From Lactobacillus sp. W8174 (GTDB taxonomy: Bacteria > Bacillota > Bacilli > Lactobacillales > Lactobacillaceae), in NCBI RefSeq assembly GCF_016100975.1, contig NZ_JACFRN010000004.1:1-64000 (forward strand): a stretch of DNA of 64,000 bases, written 5' to 3'. This document shows positions 36,068 to 44,730 of this stretch, piece after piece (the stretch's first letter is position 1; each line of letters begins with the position of its first letter). The notes beneath the pieces were generated by a model. The model did no database searches, had not been told where the DNA came from, and saw only the letters and a program-made list of their open reading frames with translations. A program made the position numbers and the translations under genes.

Positions 36068-36670
36068 ATGAAGAAAAAATCAGTTGTTAAAATTATTGCT
36101 ACTTTTTTTGTGCTATTGACTGGCCTTATTCTATTTTCACCTAAAAGCATTAGTGCATCTGCTATAACAATTAAAGCAGATTTTGATAAAAAATATTATA
36201 ACGTTAATTCTACTAAAAAGGCTTATAGTGATTGGGTAGGAAATGTTACTTTTTTCACTCGACATCTAAAAGTTAACACGGGAAAGCCAATGTTCTTTAC
36301 TCCAAGCATATATGTTGTTAATAAAAAGGCGACGGGACTTTCTGCTAAAGAAGATGGTATTTACATAAATAACATCGACCACAAAAGATTTGTACATGGT
36401 CGTGTTTATTTAATGCGATTTCGCTTTGATCTCTCTCACCTTAAGCCAGGGAAAAAATATCGTTTTAAAAATGACATGCTCCTCAATAGCCCACATTATG
36501 CTAAATATCGGTGGTTTACTCAGAAGGCTTCACGCAAAGGCAATCTTTCCAATAGTACCCACCTTCCTCAAGTAGACCTGTATGTCAACTGTGGCGCCAA
36601 GAAATCATTTTTAAAAAAAGTAATGCATAATAATAAAAAGATCGTTAATTCGAAAATTAAATTATATTAA
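36068..36670 (+). CDS. Secreted protein of unknown function
   Basis: 200 aa with signal peptide (KKKSVVKIIATFFVLL..., cleavage near ISASA). The mature region is basic (pI clearly high) with many Lys, Tyr and Phe and a C-terminal run of KKVMHNNKK. No recognised domain or wall anchor. AAAGGGA precedes the ATG. It is 43 bases after the previous secreted protein gene and 51 before the next, so the three may be co-transcribed. I do not recognise the family. Confidence 0.7.
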   Translation: MKKKSVVKIIATFFVLLTGLILFSPKSISASAITIKADFDKKYYNVNSTKKAYSDWVGNVTFFTRHLKVNTGKPMFFTPSIYVVNKKATGLSAKEDGIYINNIDHKRFVHGRVYLMRFRFDLSHLKPGKKYRFKNDMLLNSPHYAKYRWFTQKASRKGNLSNSTHLPQVDLYVNCGAKKSFLKKVMHNNKKIVNSKIKLY

Positions 36671-36721
36671 TTTAATAATTTTTTGGCTAATAAGCTTTAT
36701 TATTTTATGAAGGGAGAAGCA

Positions 36722-37735
36722 ATGAAGAAAAAGAATTTTATTGTAATAATTGCCAGTATTTTAATATTACTAGGTACTGGTTCATTTAGTAGTCCGCAAC
36801 CAGTATCTGCTGCTAAACATCAAATATTTGTGTCCAGCAAAACATATGTCTACGATCACAAGGGCAAGAAAACCAAAAAAGTATATAAAAAGAGTAGGAG
36901 CCTTTACTATACTTCTATTAAAAAGATTAAAGGCTATAAATATTATCGTATCGGTAAAAATAAATACATTCACTATTACGATGGCTTACCGCTTAATATA
37001 GTCAAAACTCCAAAAAATAGGCCTGCTAAAAACGGGGCAAGTTTGATGGATTTTATGGCAAATGATAGTTCGCTAACTACTGCTCAAAGAGAAGAAGCAC
37101 AAAAAGCAGCCACTTTACTAAGAACAGGCAAAATTGATAGTCAAGCGCAAAAAGGTGCACCATCATGGTTCAATACTTATGTCAAGCTAGGTGGCAAAGA
37201 TGATGCCACCAGCAACGTTAATATTAAAGCTTCTCTTCAGAGTCTTGCCAATGCAAATAAGGAAAGAACTAAAGCTGGAGTTGGTGCGTTAAAGATTTCT
37301 CCAACTTCTACAGCCATTTCCATGATTGATGCGGATTATCAAAAACGGGGTTCCTTAAATCATCCGGGCTTTTATGGTTATCATTTCAACCTGGAAAATC
37401 TTTCTGCCGGTGCTGAGCCAATTAGCAACTGGATGACTGAAAAAGTAGCCTGGGAATGGAACGTAAAGAAAAGTCCTAGCCTAGCGCCCTATGAGTTCAC
37501 TCCTAATTGGGCAGACCCTGTATATAATCAGGCTGTCTTAGGAACAAACGGTTATAGAATGGCAGGACATTATACCAATTTATTAAATAAGGGACATCGC
37601 GTAATGGGCATGGCTCACATGACTCAAACCCCTTATGGTGCTGCTGATGCTTTTAACGCAACTAGTGAAGGTGAAGATGGCGCAATTACTTTAAGCCAAT
37701 ATAAGGCTATAGTAAAAGAATGGTTAAAGAAATAA
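36722..37735 (+). CDS. Secreted SLAP + CAP (SCP/PR1, SEC10/PgrA-like) protein
   Basis: 337 aa. Start at ATG 36722 (MKKKN) after GGGAG; the frame is open upstream to 36683 without a ribosome-binding site. Signal peptide to about residue 33 (SAAKH), then one SLAP-like unit (SKTYVYDHKGKKTKK ... YYRIGKNKYIHYYDG), a linker, and a C-terminal CAP-type domain (about 170-320): SLANANKERTKAGV, HPGFYGYHFNLENLS, and GHYTNLLNKGHRVMGMAH. This resembles Lactobacillus 'SEC10/PgrA surface exclusion' proteins. SLAP gives non-covalent wall binding. Enzymatic role of the CAP domain is uncertain. Confidence 0.85.
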   Translation: MKKKNFIVIIASILILLGTGSFSSPQPVSAAKHQIFVSSKTYVYDHKGKKTKKVYKKSRSLYYTSIKKIKGYKYYRIGKNKYIHYYDGLPLNIVKTPKNRPAKNGASLMDFMANDSSLTTAQREEAQKAATLLRTGKIDSQAQKGAPSWFNTYVKLGGKDDATSNVNIKASLQSLANANKERTKAGVGALKISPTSTAISMIDADYQKRGSLNHPGFYGYHFNLENLSAGAEPISNWMTEKVAWEWNVKKSPSLAPYEFTPNWADPVYNQAVLGTNGYRMAGHYTNLLNKGHRVMGMAHMTQTPYGAADAFNATSEGEDGAITLSQYKAIVKEWLKK

Positions 37736-37757
37736 ACACCTTCACGTCTTAAGTATG

Positions 37758-37815
37758 AAAAAATCTGTTAGTTTATATTGTGAAATCTCACAATATCTGA
37801 CTAGCAGATTTTTTG
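37758..37815. terminator. Terminator between the CAP protein and adenine deaminase genes
   Basis: Outer arms AAAAAATCTG (37758-37767) and CAGATTTTTT (from 37805), with an inner stem ATATTGTGA/TCACAATAT. Convergent position; usable both ways. Confidence 0.85.
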
Positions 37816-37843
37816 GTCATTATTTAATTATTTTTTTCACTCT

Positions 37844-39544
37844 CTACTTAATTTCTTCAAAAAGAGGAATCTTTTTCTGACTTTTGACCTCAAATAGACC
37901 CTTATCTGAAATTTTAATGGTTGGTGAGACCAGTAAAGACAAAGTAGAAAATGACATAATCTCGTTAGGATTTTTATACCCTAGTTCCTGCAGTGTTTTG
38001 CGCACCTTGCCTATTTCTGTGCCTAAAACAGACATTGGTTGGTCACTGGCAACACCGCCAATAGCTAATTTTGCATTGGCAACTATTTTATCACCCTTTG
38101 CTGCAATATAGCCGCCCTGCTGTTCAACCAGTTGATTCTGAATCTTGAGCATTGCGGCAGTATTCGTACCCATGATCATTATGTTGTGGTGATCATGAGC
38201 CCAAGTCGCTCCTACCGCACCGTCTTTTATAATACCGCGGTCAACAAAACCAAGACTATAATGTCCGCTGCCGCTATAACGGTCTTGCACCATAATCAGT
38301 GCAAAACCGGCTTTTTGCCATTGAACTATGTGATCTTTTACCTCAAGTTTTTCTTGAATATGGTTAGTAAAAGTACCTACAGGATTAAGTTGAATAATAT
38401 TTGCCAATACTTCTCCGTTTGCGACTAAATCTGTTTTAACCACAAAGTCATCAGGTAATAATTTAGGCGCGTTAACGGAATGACGCAACTCTGGCAAAAA
38501 TTGGTAACCTGTCTGCTCTTTGATATCTGCTGCATTAATTCCATTTTTATAAACAGCTGTGATTGACAAATCCTGCAGATCATCTAGGATAACAAAATCA
38601 GCTACTCGGCCAGGAGCAATTGCACCTCTATCCCATAATCCCATATGGCGAGCCGGTGTATAGGTAGCTATATAAATTGCTTCTTCTGGTGTCATCCCCA
38701 TTTTGATTGCTTTTTTCACCAAATAGTTCAAGTGACCGTGAAGCAGAGTGTCAGGCATAGAATCATCAGTCACCAGAGCAACATGTTCAAAGTAGTTATT
38801 CTTAATGATCGTGTCAATTACTTCCTGCAGCATTGATTTTAGTTGCACCTCAACAAACATGCCATTTGGAACTTTTTCATTAACTAAGGCAGCTGTCTGT
38901 TCCGTATGGTCAGTGGTAACTCCAGCATAGATAACTTTAGCCAGATCTTCACCAGCATATGCCGGCACATGTCCTTCAAGAGGCATTGTAGGTTTTTCCT
39001 CACGACAAACTTTGATAATGTCTTTAATCAAGGTTTTATGCGGAGAAGTCATATCCTTAAAGTTCATCACTTCGCCTAAACAAATAAAGCGCGGATCTTT
39101 AAGCAGTTCTTGTAATTCTTTCACGCCAATTTTGCCACCTGTCGTTTCCATATCCGGATTCGTTGATGGAACTGAAGATGGAATGCCAAAGAAAATATCA
39201 ATTGGCGACGGCTCTGCAATGAAATTTTTTAGTCCCTTGATTCCAGCAACATTTGTTACTTCATGGTCGTCAGCAATAATTGTTGTTGTACCGTATTTTA
39301 AAATTGTTTGTCCCATAATCGCAGGAGTGGTCATGGATGAGTCAATATGCATGTGAGCATCAACAAATCCTGGGATTAGATACTTACCCTTGAGATTAAT
39401 TGTCTTTTTAGCCCTAATTCCTGGTAAATCCTGGTTAACCCAATAGAATTTGCCATTTTTGACTGTAACTTGAGTATCAACAAATTTACGTAAAAAAACA
39501 TTAAAAACATGGCCATTTTTTATCAAAAGATCAACTTGTGTCAT
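37844..39544 (-). CDS. ade: Adenine deaminase
   Basis: Amidohydrolase of 566 aa converting adenine to hypoxanthine. Metal-site motif VDAHMHIDSSM, then EVMNFKDM, the VTDDSMPDTLL segment and the C-terminal ade domain with WAHDHHN. Length matches the usual 560-600 aa. The GGGGGAG ribosome-binding site precedes the ATG. It is the last gene of a cluster with a PotABC-type ABC importer and two binding lipoproteins, 62 bases after the second lipoprotein gene, suggesting that the importer supplies a purine or related base; this link is inference. Confidence 0.94.
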   Translation of the reverse strand: MTQVDLLIKNGHVFNVFLRKFVDTQVTVKNGKFYWVNQDLPGIRAKKTINLKGKYLIPGFVDAHMHIDSSMTTPAIMGQTILKYGTTTIIADDHEVTNVAGIKGLKNFIAEPSPIDIFFGIPSSVPSTNPDMETTGGKIGVKELQELLKDPRFICLGEVMNFKDMTSPHKTLIKDIIKVCREEKPTMPLEGHVPAYAGEDLAKVIYAGVTTDHTEQTAALVNEKVPNGMFVEVQLKSMLQEVIDTIIKNNYFEHVALVTDDSMPDTLLHGHLNYLVKKAIKMGMTPEEAIYIATYTPARHMGLWDRGAIAPGRVADFVILDDLQDLSITAVYKNGINAADIKEQTGYQFLPELRHSVNAPKLLPDDFVVKTDLVANGEVLANIIQLNPVGTFTNHIQEKLEVKDHIVQWQKAGFALIMVQDRYSGSGHYSLGFVDRGIIKDGAVGATWAHDHHNIMIMGTNTAAMLKIQNQLVEQQGGYIAAKGDKIVANAKLAIGGVASDQPMSVLGTEIGKVRKTLQELGYKNPNEIMSFSTLSLLVSPTIKISDKGLFEVKSQKKIPLFEEIK

Positions 39545-39606
39545 TTTTCTCCCCCATAAACAACGAAAGAGTTGAAATATTCCAACCCTTCATTTTTAAT
39601 TACTAT

Positions 39607-40662
39607 TTACCGATTCATAATTTTATTCCATTGATTAACCCATGAAGACAAATGGCTATTAACATAGAAGAAATTCATGCTCTTTGCGCGTTTTGCCACA
39701 TCCCCATAAGTCTTATTAGCAGCTTCAGCCGGTGTTAACTTAACTTGCGTGTTAACTGGGGCGTTATTAAGTGATTTTGCACTGGCACATCTCTTTTGAA
39801 TAGCTTCACTTAGTCTAAAATTAATATACTTATAAGCAGCATCTGTATTCTTGCTATTCTTTAAAATGGCAACAACGTTGCTGTTAGAATATGTACCTGA
39901 TGCTGGAACAATGTATTTAAGTCCTGGATTAGTAGCCTGCAACATGCTGATAGCATAGTCGCCAACAACGGCCACACTGATTTCACCTGTTTTGAACATA
40001 TTAGTTAAATCTGAACTTTGGTCGTATGTCTTAACCACATTAGGCTTCAATTCTTTCATGGCCTTGAAAGCCGCCTTACCACCGTCGCTTGGGACATCGA
40101 CTTTAGCATGGCGACCCGCAATATACAGCATTGCAGGACCAAAAGTTGTTACGATATCAGGAATTGCAATCTTGCCCTTTAACTTTTTAGACCACAGTTG
40201 ATCCCATTCTGTAATATGAACTTTTTTAGGATTATAAATTATACCTACGCTGTTAACAGTATAAGGAACGGTACCTGTGTCTTTAGCCAGCTTTTGTTCA
40301 CTACTGGATAAATATTTAAAATCTTTGATTTTAGAAAAATCTACTTTTTTATACAACTTCTTTTTCGTACCCGCATAAGCATTCTTTTGTGCCACTTCAA
40401 TCACGTCAACTGAAGAATTAGGATTATGCTCAATTTGGGTTAAGCTCGTAGTTGTATCTGCAGCAAATTGTGCTGAAACTTTAACGTTATTTTTCTTAGC
40501 AAAAGGATTGAGTACATCTGATCTCATTTGCTTAGTCAAGATGCCGAACGTAGAAACAACTAACTTGCCACCGTTTGCTTTAGAAGAACAAGCTGAAGTA
40601 GCAATAGCTGCTCCCGCAACAATTAAACTTGCTACCATTAAACATACTTTTTTAATTTTCAT
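39607..40662 (-). CDS. ABC substrate-binding lipoprotein, PotD-like (copy 2)
   Basis: Extracellular solute-binding protein of 351 aa. Signal peptide with lipobox ATSAC (Cys25). The mature part has the type II binding-protein layout (VPYTVNSVGIIYNPKKV, KGKIAIPDIVTTFGPAMLY, VVGDYAISML). It is a close tandem paralogue of the next gene upstream (about three quarters identical by eye), with differences clustered near the binding cleft, such as RHAKVDVPSDGG versus DHAKVSVTKDDG. Both probably feed the same permease. Confidence 0.88.
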   Translation of the reverse strand: MKIKKVCLMVASLIVAGAAIATSACSSKANGGKLVVSTFGILTKQMRSDVLNPFAKKNNVKVSAQFAADTTTSLTQIEHNPNSSVDVIEVAQKNAYAGTKKKLYKKVDFSKIKDFKYLSSSEQKLAKDTGTVPYTVNSVGIIYNPKKVHITEWDQLWSKKLKGKIAIPDIVTTFGPAMLYIAGRHAKVDVPSDGGKAAFKAMKELKPNVVKTYDQSSDLTNMFKTGEISVAVVGDYAISMLQATNPGLKYIVPASGTYSNSNVVAILKNSKNTDAAYKYINFRLSEAIQKRCASAKSLNNAPVNTQVKLTPAEAANKTYGDVAKRAKSMNFFYVNSHLSSWVNQWNKIMNR

Positions 40663-40722
40663 AATAGACCTTTCCGAAAATCATACTTGCCTTATTAATG
40701 AAGGCAAGTTCTTTTTTGATAA

Positions 40723-41775
40723 TTATTGGTTCATAATTTTATTCCATTGACTGATCCATGAAGGCATCTGCTTGTTCACGTAATAAAAGTCAATAGTTTT
40801 TGCTCTTTGTGCGATCGCACCATATGTTTTATTGGCAGCTTCTGCAGCAGTCAATTTTACTTGTGAATTAACCGGTGCATTATTAAGAGATTTTGCACTG
40901 GCGACTTTCTTTTGGTTAGCTTCACTTATACGAAAGTCAATATACTTATATGCCGCTTGAGTATTCTTACTGTTTTTCAAAATTGCAATATTATCGTAGT
41001 TAGCATATGTTCCTGAAGCTGGTACCAGATACTTCAAACTAGGATTAGTGGCCTGCAGCATGCTGATTGAAAAATCACCTACAACCGCTGCGGTAATTTC
41101 TCCCGTTTTAAACATATTGCTTAAATCTGAACTTTGAGAATATGTTTTAACAACGTTCGGCTTTAACTGCTTTAACGCTTTGAAGGCAGCCTTGCCATCA
41201 TCCTTGGTTACGCTGACTTTAGCATGGTCCCCTGCCACATAAAGCATTGCAGGACCAAAAGTTGTTACAATATCAGGAATTGCAATCTTGCCTTTTAAGT
41301 TCTTAGACCATAAGTCATCCCAACTTTTAATGTGAACCTTTTTCGGATTATAAATAATGCCAAAACTGTTAACAGTATACGGAACAGTATTAGTATCTTT
41401 TGCCAACTTTTGCTGGTCAGCTGATAAATACTTGAAATTTTTGAGTTTGGAGAAATCCAATTTTTTAAAGAGTTTCTTTTTGGCTCCTGTAATTGCATTG
41501 TTTTGTGCCAATTCAATGACATCTACAGGTGAATTAGAATTGTGCTCAATCTGAGTTAGGCGAGTTGAGCTGTCCCCAAACTGTGTAGACACCTTAACAT
41601 TGTTTTTCTTAGCATATGGATCAAGCACGTCGGAGCGCATCTGCTTAGTTGCTAAGCCAAAAGTAGAAACCGTCAGTTTACCGCTGCCAGCATTAGAAGA
41701 GCAAGCGGAAGTTGCCAAAGTTGTACCGGCAATGATAAAACTAGCTGCTAACAAACAAGCTTTTTTAAATTTCAT
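40723..41775 (-). CDS. ABC substrate-binding lipoprotein, PotD-like (copy 1)
   Basis: 350 aa, lipobox ATSAC (Cys25). Same architecture as the copy at 39607. It directly follows the ATPase gene (23 bases). The 60-base gap to copy 2 holds a stem (ACTTGCCTT/AAGGCAAGT) without a T tract on this strand, probably a processing or attenuation element rather than a full terminator. Polyamine-type family; actual ligand not determinable. Confidence 0.88.
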   Translation of the reverse strand: MKFKKACLLAASFIIAGTTLATSACSSNAGSGKLTVSTFGLATKQMRSDVLDPYAKKNNVKVSTQFGDSSTRLTQIEHNSNSPVDVIELAQNNAITGAKKKLFKKLDFSKLKNFKYLSADQQKLAKDTNTVPYTVNSFGIIYNPKKVHIKSWDDLWSKNLKGKIAIPDIVTTFGPAMLYVAGDHAKVSVTKDDGKAAFKALKQLKPNVVKTYSQSSDLSNMFKTGEITAAVVGDFSISMLQATNPSLKYLVPASGTYANYDNIAILKNSKNTQAAYKYIDFRISEANQKKVASAKSLNNAPVNSQVKLTAAEAANKTYGAIAQRAKTIDFYYVNKQMPSWISQWNKIMNQ

Positions 41776-41798
41776 AACAAAACCTTTCTAAAGAATGA

Positions 41799-42842
41799 TT
41801 ATTCTGATAACGGATGAAGATGTTTAGCAGGAAGAGCTAGCGTTACTTCTTCTCCTGAGCTGCGCATCTTTTGCCGTGCTTCCTCAACTTGAAAGTCCCC
41901 TATAGCTGAATGAATGGCATACTTAAAACTTTGTCCTAAATATTCACGACTCATGATAGTACCAGTAAATGAATTTTCAGAAGCATCAGCTAAATTCAAG
42001 TGGATGTTTTCTGGACGAATAGTCAGCACTTTTGCATCTTGATTTGGTTCAACCGTATTTAAAACTGTTTCGCCTACTTTGATATGATGCTCATCCTGAC
42101 GATTAGCAGCAGTGACAGTAATAAAATTGTCATAGCCAATAAAACGGGCAACATATTCCGTACGGGGATGATGAAAAATATTCTGTGGCGTATCAAACTG
42201 ATCAATACGTCCTTGCTTCATAATTAAAACCTTGTCGGAAATTGCAAAACATTCTTGCTGATCATGTGTTACAAACAGTACCGTCATTTTTAGTTTTTGC
42301 TGCAAGTCACGAATTTCTTCACGCATCTTCAGTCGCAATTTTGCATCAAGATTGCTTAAAGGCTCATCCATTAATAGCAATTCAGGATTGGTAACCAGAG
42401 CCCTTGCTAACGAAACTCTTTGTTGCTGCCCTCCGGAAAGCTGCGCTGGAAATTGTTTAGCCAGTTGACTTAAGCCGGTAGTTGCCAGCATATCAGTCAC
42501 TCTTTTCTTGATGGCACTTTTGTCAAGCTTGCGCATTTTCAGTCCAAAAGCAACGTTATCAAAAACATTCATATGGGGAAAAAGTGCGTAACTTTGAAAA
42601 ACCATCCCGAAATTTCTCTTATAAACAGGTACTTTAGTAATATCTTTACCGTTAACTAAAACTTGTCCTGCAGTTTCTGGAATTAAACCGGCAATAATTC
42701 TAAGTGTTGTTGTTTTGCCACAGCCAGAAGGACCGAGAATTGAAACCAGCTCTCCGTTATTGACAGCAAAAGATATATCTTTTAAAACTTTAGTTTTGCC
42801 ATCGTATGATTTTGCTAAATTTTGAACTTCTAAATTTGCCAC
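41799..42842 (-). CDS. ABC transporter ATPase, PotA-like
   Basis: 347 aa. Walker A GPSGCGKTT (37-45), signature LSGGQQQRV, Walker B LLMDEPLSNLD, H-loop FVTHDQ, and a C-terminal TOBE-type domain (about 270-340) with TIRPENIHL. This is the CUT/polyamine-iron type of importer ATPase. It lies between permease and binding-protein genes, 12 bases after the PotC-like gene. Confidence 0.9.
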   Translation of the reverse strand: MANLEVQNLAKSYDGKTKVLKDISFAVNNGELVSILGPSGCGKTTTLRIIAGLIPETAGQVLVNGKDITKVPVYKRNFGMVFQSYALFPHMNVFDNVAFGLKMRKLDKSAIKKRVTDMLATTGLSQLAKQFPAQLSGGQQQRVSLARALVTNPELLLMDEPLSNLDAKLRLKMREEIRDLQQKLKMTVLFVTHDQQECFAISDKVLIMKQGRIDQFDTPQNIFHHPRTEYVARFIGYDNFITVTAANRQDEHHIKVGETVLNTVEPNQDAKVLTIRPENIHLNLADASENSFTGTIMSREYLGQSFKYAIHSAIGDFQVEEARQKMRSSGEEVTLALPAKHLHPLSE

Positions 42843-42854
42843 TGCACTACTCCT

Positions 42855-43643
42855 CTACTCTGTAATATTTTTAATACCGATCGCTTTTTCAACCAAGAAC
42901 ATCATGAGTGCCGTAAAGATCATTAACAGCACAGAAATCGCTGATACAGTAGGATCATAATTATTTTGCAAATAATTCAAAATTGCCGGCGGCAACATGG
43001 TAAGAGAAGGTCCGTTCATGAATAAAGAAACTGGAATGTTGTTGAAGGAATTGATAAAGCACATCATAAACGCAGCAATGATACTGGCCTTGATATTAGG
43101 TAAAACAATCAGAAAAAATCCTTTTTTTCGCGAACAGCCGCAAATCCAACCCGCTTCTTCGATATGACTGTCCATTAGCAGCATGCTGGCTGTAATTAAA
43201 CGAATGACATACGGTAAACACAGCAGAAAATGTCCGACAATCAAGCCGATAAATACCGGAATTCTCATAGTAATGACTGCAGCTTGATAGAGTGCAAATC
43301 CAATAACAATTTCAGGAATTAAAGTAGGACTCAGGAAAAACGATTGAAACCAAGCAGCATGATGAATGTTGTAGCGCGTCAAAGCGTAGACAGCAGGAAT
43401 ACCAATTACTAAAGCCGAAATGCTGGCAATCAAAGCAACAATTAAACTTGATTCAAAACCGGAAATAAAATCGGGCTGTTGGAAAATATTGCTGTACCAA
43501 GAAAGGGTAAAGCCGGTAATTGGTAATGAAATTGAACTTTGCGTATTAAAGGATGTAATTACGACTAAAATTAGTGGCAACATGATTAAAGCCAAAATAA
43601 TAATCGAAATCACTGTCAGAGTTTTATTTTTACGATCAAGCAT
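42855..43643 (-). CDS. ABC transporter permease, PotC-like
   Basis: 262 aa with six membrane segments and the EAA-type cytoplasmic loop EEAGWICGCSRKKGFFLIVLP near residue 165. Its start overlaps the end of the PotB-like gene by eight bases (43636-43643), indicating translational coupling. Confidence 0.88.
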   Translation of the reverse strand: MLDRKNKTLTVISIIILALIMLPLILVVITSFNTQSSISLPITGFTLSWYSNIFQQPDFISGFESSLIVALIASISALVIGIPAVYALTRYNIHHAAWFQSFFLSPTLIPEIVIGFALYQAAVITMRIPVFIGLIVGHFLLCLPYVIRLITASMLLMDSHIEEAGWICGCSRKKGFFLIVLPNIKASIIAAFMMCFINSFNNIPVSLFMNGPSLTMLPPAILNYLQNNYDPTVSAISVLLMIFTALMMFLVEKAIGIKNITE

Positions 43644-44466
43644 TAATTGGCCTCCGATCTAAATGATGGCTAAGTCTTCTCATGAGCCACATTGAAAGAG
43701 CAGAAATAACAATTAAAATTAGTGAGATAACGCTGGCATTTTGCCAATTGCCTAATGTCATTGCTTGCTGATAAATCAAAGTCGCCATTACCAGATGGCG
43801 GTTACCACCAAGAATTTCTGGGGTAGTATAGGCTGTCATTGTTCCGGCAAACACTAAAATGCAGCCAGTTAAAATGCCAGTAGTTAATTGAGGAATGATC
43901 ACCTTAAATAATGTTCGCCAAGGACTGGAACCAAGAACGGCTGCAGCTTCTTCAATCTCCACATTTAATTCAGCCACGCTGCCAATTAATGAATTAATCA
44001 TAATTGGTAAAAACAAGTAAACTGAACCAATAATAATAGAGGTATTAGTGTAAAGTATATTTAGTGGTGACTTAATTAGATGCAGCGCCAGCAAAGTTTT
44101 ATTGACGATTCCATCATGGCCCAAAATAATAATCCAGGCAAAGTTTCTTACAACTGCATTGGTTAACATGGGAAAAAGGATTAGCAAATTCAGTATTTGT
44201 CTAACTACTGTTTTTTGTCTTCCTATCCAGATAGAAATAGGTACTCCAAGGATCAATACAACAATCACCGTCACAATCGCTATGAGAAAACTACGGCCAA
44301 TGACTGCCCAATTGAAAGAACTTTTTAAAAATTGCGCGTAAAGTGAAAAGAAGCCACTTTTACTTTGGAATGTTGGTATTGCAATTTGAATTAGAGGGAA
44401 AAAAGTGAATACCAGTACTCCCAAAAATGCAGGAATTAACAACCATACTGCTGTTTTGCGATTCAT
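43636..44466 (-). CDS. ABC transporter permease, PotB-like
   Basis: 276 aa with about six membrane segments and the EAA-type loop IEEAAAVLGSSPWRTLFKVIIPQ near 180. First gene of the cluster; GGAGG precedes the ATG. Promoter on the minus strand upstream at 44490-44518. Confidence 0.88.
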   Translation of the reverse strand: MNRKTAVWLLIPAFLGVLVFTFFPLIQIAIPTFQSKSGFFSLYAQFLKSSFNWAVIGRSFLIAIVTVIVVLILGVPISIWIGRQKTVVRQILNLLILFPMLTNAVVRNFAWIIILGHDGIVNKTLLALHLIKSPLNILYTNTSIIIGSVYLFLPIMINSLIGSVAELNVEIEEAAAVLGSSPWRTLFKVIIPQLTTGILTGCILVFAGTMTAYTTPEILGGNRHLVMATLIYQQAMTLGNWQNASVISLILIVISALSMWLMRRLSHHLDRRPINA

Positions 44467-44489
44467 ATATTACCTCCGCTTTGTATATT

Positions 44490-44518
44490 AGAGTATCGAA
44501 TTTTTAATCTACTGTCAA
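44490..44518 (-). promoter_or_regulatory. Promoter of the ABC importer/ade cluster
   Basis: On the minus strand TTGACA (44518-44513), 17 bases, TACTCT (44495-44490). A plus-strand CGAA (44497-44500) within the spacer and another 31 bases away (44528-44531) resemble PurBox cores, which would fit a purine gene, but the match is weak. Confidence 0.45.
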
Positions 44519-44630
44519 CATCAAATACGAATAAAATTTATACTAGTTCAGTAAATAGTTTGTATTTTTTAGATTATGAAAGTGCTTAAGATTACCATAC
44601 GCATATAATTAAGAGCATTACGAACATTAA

Positions 44631-44675
44631 GCAAAAAACTCTTTTAAACTGAATAATTCAGTTTAAAAGAGTTAA
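44631..44675 (-). terminator. Terminator of the lysine operon
   Basis: On the minus strand AACTCTTTTAAACTGAAT (44673-44656) pairs with ATTCAGTTTAAAAGAGTT (44654-44637), 17-18 base pairs with almost no loop, then TTTT. Confidence 0.87.
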
Positions 44676-44730
44676 TTTTTATATTAAATATTGTACAGTC
44701 CAAAGTTTGGCTTATTTATTAAGAAAAACA

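Noticed and set aside
39012-39356. Plus-strand frame of 114 codons within adenine deaminase.
   Set aside because: Shadow of a strongly conserved enzyme gene on the minus strand.
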